Assembly (NCBI GenBank): GCA_026214975.1
Contig: JAOBSW010000463.1
Span: 62,001-126,000, forward strand
From: Gentiana macrophylla
Taxonomy: Eukaryota; Streptophyta; Magnoliopsida; Gentianales; Gentianaceae
Direction: 5' to 3'
Length of the DNA: 64,000 nucleotides
Positions within the stretch are counted from its first letter, which is position 1. Each line of letters opens with the position of its first letter. Below, one piece after another: positions 56,631-64,000 of the stretch. The notes beneath the pieces were generated by a model. That model was not told the DNA's origin and ran no database searches. It saw nothing but the letters and a program-made list of their open reading frames with translations. A program made the position numbers and the translations under genes.

Positions 56631-57691
56631 TTGCATGCTTTCATCCGGTGAACAGTGACAACCTACCCTTTCGTGGAAGGAGTACCTCCATTCGTTTATG
56701 GGGTACTTGCAACCTATAAAAGGCATAAGTATGCAGACGAAAATTCATAAGTTTGACAACATCATCAGAAAAACTTTGAGTGTCATCGGGTTTGATTCAA
56801 ACAAGTCACTATTTGGATCAAACACCCTCATTGTATCCTTTTCGTTTGATCCATTAGTGACAAATCGTGTGGAACGAAACATCTCTTAAAAGACAACGTT
56901 ATTAATGTGCCTTGGAGTTTCTAATTCTCTGTCAAATCCTAAGTACTACATTTTTTCCAACACTCATCGCGTTTTTAACATCCGTAAATGCAGAAAATTA
57001 ATAAACTTGTTTGTTTGTCTTTTTTTTTTGGCCAAAGAATTTTTTTTATTGGGACCTTTACGATTGGAGTAAAAAAAAATTGGACATTTATCAAAAGAAA
57101 AATTAACATATTATATTATGTTGGATCGGATTAAATCTCTACGAATTTTTTTTTTTTTTTAATAAACATGTATATAGTTGGGCCTCCCGGCCCGTTGGGC
57201 TTAAGACCGGTCTCTTGGCGCTGATTAAAAAAATATAGTTTTTTTTTTCAAAGTGGGGTAATGTGGCTATGATACTATTGCTAGATTTCAATGTCATAAA
57301 ATGTATGATTTTTATAGTCGAATTTTAGAGTATAAATACAATCCAATTGGATTAGATACTAGACAGAAGTAATCGGATAATAGAACATATACGGTGGGAA
57401 ACAAAAAATTCGTCTTGCTAGTCTAGTCTTCGGCACAAGAAAGTGAATTTTGGCACCCTTTCCTTGTGTCGGGAGTAATGATTCTTTGAAGAACATGAGG
57501 CCGGCCCTGACTAGGAGGTTTGGATCGCTGTCAAAGGTTTTATGAATCTCTGTCGGCGGCGGCGGACTTTTTCACGTCAGTAATTTTGGCCGGAAAAGAT
57601 GTTTCCGCGGCCGATTTTTTTTTTTGTTTTGGAAAGAAAAGGGTTAGGGTTTAGGGAAGAGTTGGCATAACGAGAGAGAGAAAATCGAGAT
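56631..57691. other. Unassigned region and Copia-3 5' leader
   Basis: Nothing recognised from 56631 to about 57480 apart from homopolymer runs. From about 57590 to 57691 the minus strand is the leader after the Copia-3 primer site; the gag start is not recognisable. Confidence 0.4.
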
Positions 57692-57704
57692 GGCTCTGCT
57701 ACCA
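57692..57704 (-). other. Copia-3 primer-binding site
   Basis: Minus strand TGGTAGCAGAGCC directly after the 5' LTR, one base from TGGTATCAGAGCC. Confidence 0.85.
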
Positions 57705-57865
57705 GAACATAATTAAAAGTGTAGTGTATTTCATTGATTCAACTGACCGGGGAGAGTACAAATATATAGGCCTCGGTAACTTAGCATCCAAGTATATAAT
57801 AGATAAATAGCAATAATATAAAATATAAGACAAACATTTAAGCTATTTCTAATGTGTCCTCGACA
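57705..57865 (-). repeat. Copia-3 5' LTR
   Basis: Pair of 31448-31607; minus-strand start TGTCGAGGACACATTAG. GTGTG follows on the plus strand at 57866-57870, matching the left side of the element. Confidence 0.88.
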
Positions 57866-59073
57866 GTGTGTGTGATCAGTTAATAGTTAGCTACTCCACT
57901 AAAAGCATTAGGTTCAAGTTTTGGAACACAAACATACAAAAGATTCAACTTTTAAGCCTTATTGTTCCTTATATCATCATTCAGGCATTAATTTCGTAAT
58001 TCAATCGCATAATTTAGCAATTAAGAAATTAGCTACGCATAATTGAAACGAAATAAAAAGAAATCGTGAAAGAATTGGAAGAAAACATGATGAAAGACAG
58101 TACAATTAAATTACCCATAAAGTTTGAGCAATTCCTCAATTAGTTTGTCAATCCGTATAGAAGAAATCGTGAAAAGAAAGCAATAATTGTCGTAGTTCTT
58201 GCAAGAATTAAAGCTAGAAAATAAATTGAATCTATGTTTCTAAGGGAGAAAATAAGTTTTCTGTTGGGAAGAAAATAAAATTTTGAGTCTCTGGGTGTAA
58301 ATGTGACCTAAATTGGCTTTTGTAGGGCCAAAATCTGACCCAGGAAGTGGGAAATCCGAAGAAAAAAGAAAAAAAAACTTGAAATTCTGCAAAGCTGCCG
58401 TTGACGCCCGGCGCCTGCCGGCTGGGTCCTGGCCCCCGCTAGGCCTTGTTATCGCTGGGTCCGGCACCCGCCTGCTGCCACGTGTCGTGTCCTGCCATCT
58501 CGATCGGTCGCCCGGGCGTGCGGCCGGGTCCTACTTGACGCCCACCTAGAAATTCTACCTGCGGCCTCCTTTGTGCTCCCTCTATCAGGCGTGTGCCAGA
58601 CTACACTGTCCGTTGAATCTCCTCAACGCAAGCTTCCGGGCGTGCGCCTAGTACCTTGGCCGGCGAGCGCCTGGGTCCACAGTTTTGCTTGCTTATTTTG
58701 ACCTCCACCCGGCGTGCGCCCGGGTCTTCTGTCCCGGTGCCTATTTTCGCTCCGAACTTGATTCTTGTTCCATTTTCGCATACGAACTCCGTTTTGGCCG
58801 ATTTTTGTATCTTTGTGATCCTAGTCACGCCCTCTATGGCGTCGTACCTGTAATAAACATAGACAACAAAACCAAGTGTGTCACGTGCCAATAAAACGCT
58901 CATGATTCACCCAAAAATGAGGATATTTCCAGACATAAACGCCCTTCGTCTCGTGATTCAACCCGTAGTGAAATGTGCCTATAAATACCACTAAACTACC
59001 CAAAACCACATCGAATAGGCCATACATAAGAGGCAAAATACGTATAAAATTATAGCAAAATTGATTCTCATCA
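57866..59073 (-). repeat. Gyp-D LTR, right part (antisense)
   Basis: On the minus strand begins TGATGAGAATCAATTTTGC at 59073. A GC-rich block (58390-58740) has several words of the type GGCGTGCGCCCGGGTC. No polypurine tract follows the LTR start, so Gyp-D is probably a solo LTR or truncated. Continues in 31130-31447 once Copia-3 is removed. Confidence 0.65.
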
Positions 59074-59587
59074 AAGACGTACGCTCAAATTGCTTGTTAG
59101 AAAAAGAATAGTGAATAGGGGGGATCTTCGTCGATTGGCCTAATCCGGTGAAATTTTGTACAGGCCATTGTAGGAGAAGTTAATTGTCTCATCTTTGCAA
59201 TGTTTCGATGCCATCAATTTGTAATCCATAAGTTTTCATCTTTTAGGTTTCTTTGGAATCTTAATCGTTTTGGGTTAATCTAAGTTTTGATGATGTAGAT
59301 TGCTTTAGTAATCGTAGTATTACGTTTTTTAGTCGTAGAGTGTGCGTAGAAGTCGAGAGATCGAAGGATTCACGTGGTTTTGATTTTTGGAATGCTTTTT
59401 GTTGCAATCTAGGTATAGGGGTGTTCTTATCGATTTTGGTTTGTTATTGTTTAGTGTTCTATTGTATTTGTTGTAGGATTGAGGTGAGATAATGTTGGGA
59501 AATCGTTGTGTGTTCATTTGCATCGTTTTCGCCTTGAAACGAAGGTTGTTCTGCGAATTTCCGTCGACTAGAACGCGCAAGACTGGT

Positions 59588-59825
59588 TTTAGCGCATGTC
59601 AAACTGATCAGAAATAGGCAGAATGGTTCAGTTCATGGTTAGCGTGTGCCAAGGTGTCTTAGCGTGCGCTAACGATGCAAAGCAGGTAACAGAATAATGT
59701 TCAGGTTTAGCGCCCGCCAAACTGATCAGAAATAGGCAGATTGGTTCTATTCATGGTTAGCGTGCGTCAAGGTGGCTTAGCACGCGCCAACGATGCATAG
59801 CAGGTAACAAAATACACAGTTCCGG
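59588..59825. repeat. 118-bp tandem duplication with AGCGNNCGCCAA words
   Basis: 59588-59705 and 59706-59825 align along their length: both hold TCAAACTGATCAGAAATAGG or the CCAAACTG variant, ATTCATGGTTAGCGTG/AGTTCATGGTTAGCGTG, and CAACGATGCATAGCAGGTAA or variant. Similar in style to the GC-rich U3 blocks of the LTRs above, so probably a piece of another LTR. Confidence 0.7.
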
Positions 59826-59895
59826 TTTACTGTGCGCCGAGATTGCTTAACGGGCGCTAAAGGACAGCGAAGCTGAGAAGGATGTTTTTGTTCAG

Positions 59896-60174
59896 TTATA
59901 GCGCACCAAAAAGGGTTCGAGCGGTTATGGTAGTAGCAGTAGCAGCCGGTTGGTATGAAGGACCATCACCGGTGATTGGAATTCCAGCGGTTTGACCCAT
60001 TGGCTATGATACCAAGTTGAGAAAAATAAACCAAGAAGATTATCTCATCATCAGCATTAGGTTTTATGGTTACAACATCTATTAAAACCCTACTTAAGTC
60101 CAACACATAGAAATGACAGAAATACCCTTGAACATTAAAAATACATAATACTAATATATTACTTATGTCTAACA
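59896..60174 (-). mobile_element. Copia-5 fragment: 5' LTR, primer site and gag start
   Basis: Minus strand: LTR 60174-60015 (starts TGTTAGACATAAGTAAT), primer site TGGTATCATAGCC (60014-60002), then ATG at 60000 opening MGQTAGIPITGDGPSYQPAA, a typical copia gag start, cut after about 30 codons by a stop and by unrelated sequence from about 59905. The rest of the element is absent. Confidence 0.65.
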
Positions 60175-61064
60175 AGAAAATATAATTAATGTACCAAAAA
60201 CGTCGTATTTTAATTACTTCTCAACCAATAGTAATATGAAATGTGGACATGCCGTAGAGTAAGACATGTTGAACTTAGATTTTGGCAAATTTTACGATGG
60301 TTCGACCACAGGTATGATTTTGTGGTGCCTAGTCAATAAAATCTAAAATTTATTTGTGCAGACCTCTTTGTAGACAAAAAATCCACTTTTTAAGAAATTC
60401 TTATTGCTCAAAAAAGATGACATGATGCCCATTTATTTGATCTTGCACCGTCAAAAAATTACTTGTTTTATTAAGCTTAGACACATCATTTTTTTTCTTA
60501 GAAGGAAAGAATTTATAAGATCAAATCCGCCAGACACGATGACAAAACATCTTCAGGAGGCAATGAGCCTCAGGACGCAATGAGCCTTAGGAGACCACAT
60601 CAAGAATCAATAAAGCTTCTCTTGCTAAGAAACACGTTGGAACTTTTATCACACGCCTAATGAAGAAAAATTTCATAAATGAAAAACTACAAAGCCTTGC
60701 TAGACAATCCTAAGCCAGACAACGCAGAGCAGTGTTATTTTTCATAGCTCGAGTGAGACGCTGAACACAAACTAAACAGTCGCTTTCACCCACCAAACTA
60801 AATCTTTACATGTCATATTTCCAAATTTTAAATCTCCAAAGAATGAAAATTATCCGTTAAGGACCTTTTTTTAGTTCTTCCACAAAGGACAATTCTTCAA
60901 ATTAGATGGGTAAAAATTGGTAGAAACTACAACACCCATTCTTATTTACTTGTGTCACTTCAACAATTGAATTTCAATAAAACTCATTTGTGCACAAATA
61001 CATGATACAAGAGAAGATGAACATATATGGTTCACATAAAGAGTAAAAACACCATTCCATGCAT
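60175..61064. other. Intergenic region downstream of the beta-glucosidase gene
   Basis: No element or gene. A short repeat CAGGAGGCAATGAGCCT / CAGGACGCAATGAGCCT stands at 60555-60590. Confidence 0.4.

Positions 61065-64000
<2,936 letters not shown>

Larger units (their letters stand above)
31448..57865 (-). mobile_element. Copia-3: Ty1/copia element opened to 26 kb by nested insertions
   Basis: LTRs at 31448-31607 and 57705-57865 match closely; GTGTG stands outside both (31443-31447 and 57866-57870). On the minus strand TGGTAGCAGAGCC (57692-57704) is the primer site and TTGCGGGGGCA (31608-31618) the polypurine tract. RNase H, RT and integrase lie at 31610-36999; gag and protease are missing, probably removed with later insertions. 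The Pack-MULE, Gyp-B, Gyp-C and further elements sit inside it. Confidence 0.85.

Noticed and set aside
58240..58903. Several arginine/proline-rich ORFs on both strands
   Set aside because: Caused by the GC-rich repeated words of the Gyp-D LTR.

Overview
The window is nuclear DNA of a flowering plant, most likely a eudicot: spliced genes with GT-AG introns, plant LTR-retrotransposon families, FAR1-type proteins and a plant GH1 beta-glucosidase. The species cannot be named from sequence alone. Perhaps nine tenths is transposable-element DNA, much of it nested and decayed. I found no tRNA, rRNA or CRISPR array.

Layout. 1-12.57 kb: a plus-strand Ty3/gypsy element of Athila/Tat type (Gyp-A: protease, RT/RNase H, integrase, 3' LTR), split at the end of RNase H by a minus-strand Ty1/copia element (Copia-1, 2531-7565, target duplication GAAAA). 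12.6-14.8 kb: LTR and 3' tail of a minus-strand Athila/Tat relative (Gyp-E). 14.98-15.51 kb: a complete TRIM. 16.6-17.0 kb: a small intact two-exon gene for a secreted six-cysteine peptide, the best candidate for a working host gene. 17.1-22.5 kb: Copia-2 (minus). 22.6-24.8 kb: a long LTR-like unit. 25.3-28.7 kb: small DNA elements, a very old 60-bp tandem array, a clean MITE, an AT microsatellite and a second TRIM copy. 29-31.1 kb: a non-coding LTR-like repeat.

31.1-59.07 kb is one nested stack. An antisense Athila/Tat LTR (Gyp-D) was split by Copia-3 (31448-57865, target duplication GTGTG on both sides). Copia-3 was then hit by a Pack-MULE carrying pieces of a PDR-type ABC transporter gene and of a SWIB-domain gene, and by Gyp-B. 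A plus-strand Athila/Tat element (Gyp-C, 37403-47016) lies between two copies of a 780-bp block, each spanning the same Copia-3/Gyp-B junction. Gyp-C carries two extra open reading frames, an internal promoter-like unit and its own non-autonomous MULE. Further right are a Copia-4 LTR, a broken FAR1/MULE transposase gene and a hAT-like element.

59.1-60.2 kb holds a tandem duplication and a truncated copia end. 61.07-63.22 kb carries the 3' part of a GH1 beta-glucosidase gene (minus) with several frame breaks; its 5' exons are not visible. The genes do not form a pathway. The main interest is in the regulatory parts of the LTR elements (palindromic boxes, hairpin arrays, doubled polypurine tracts) and in the double gene capture by the Pack-MULE.
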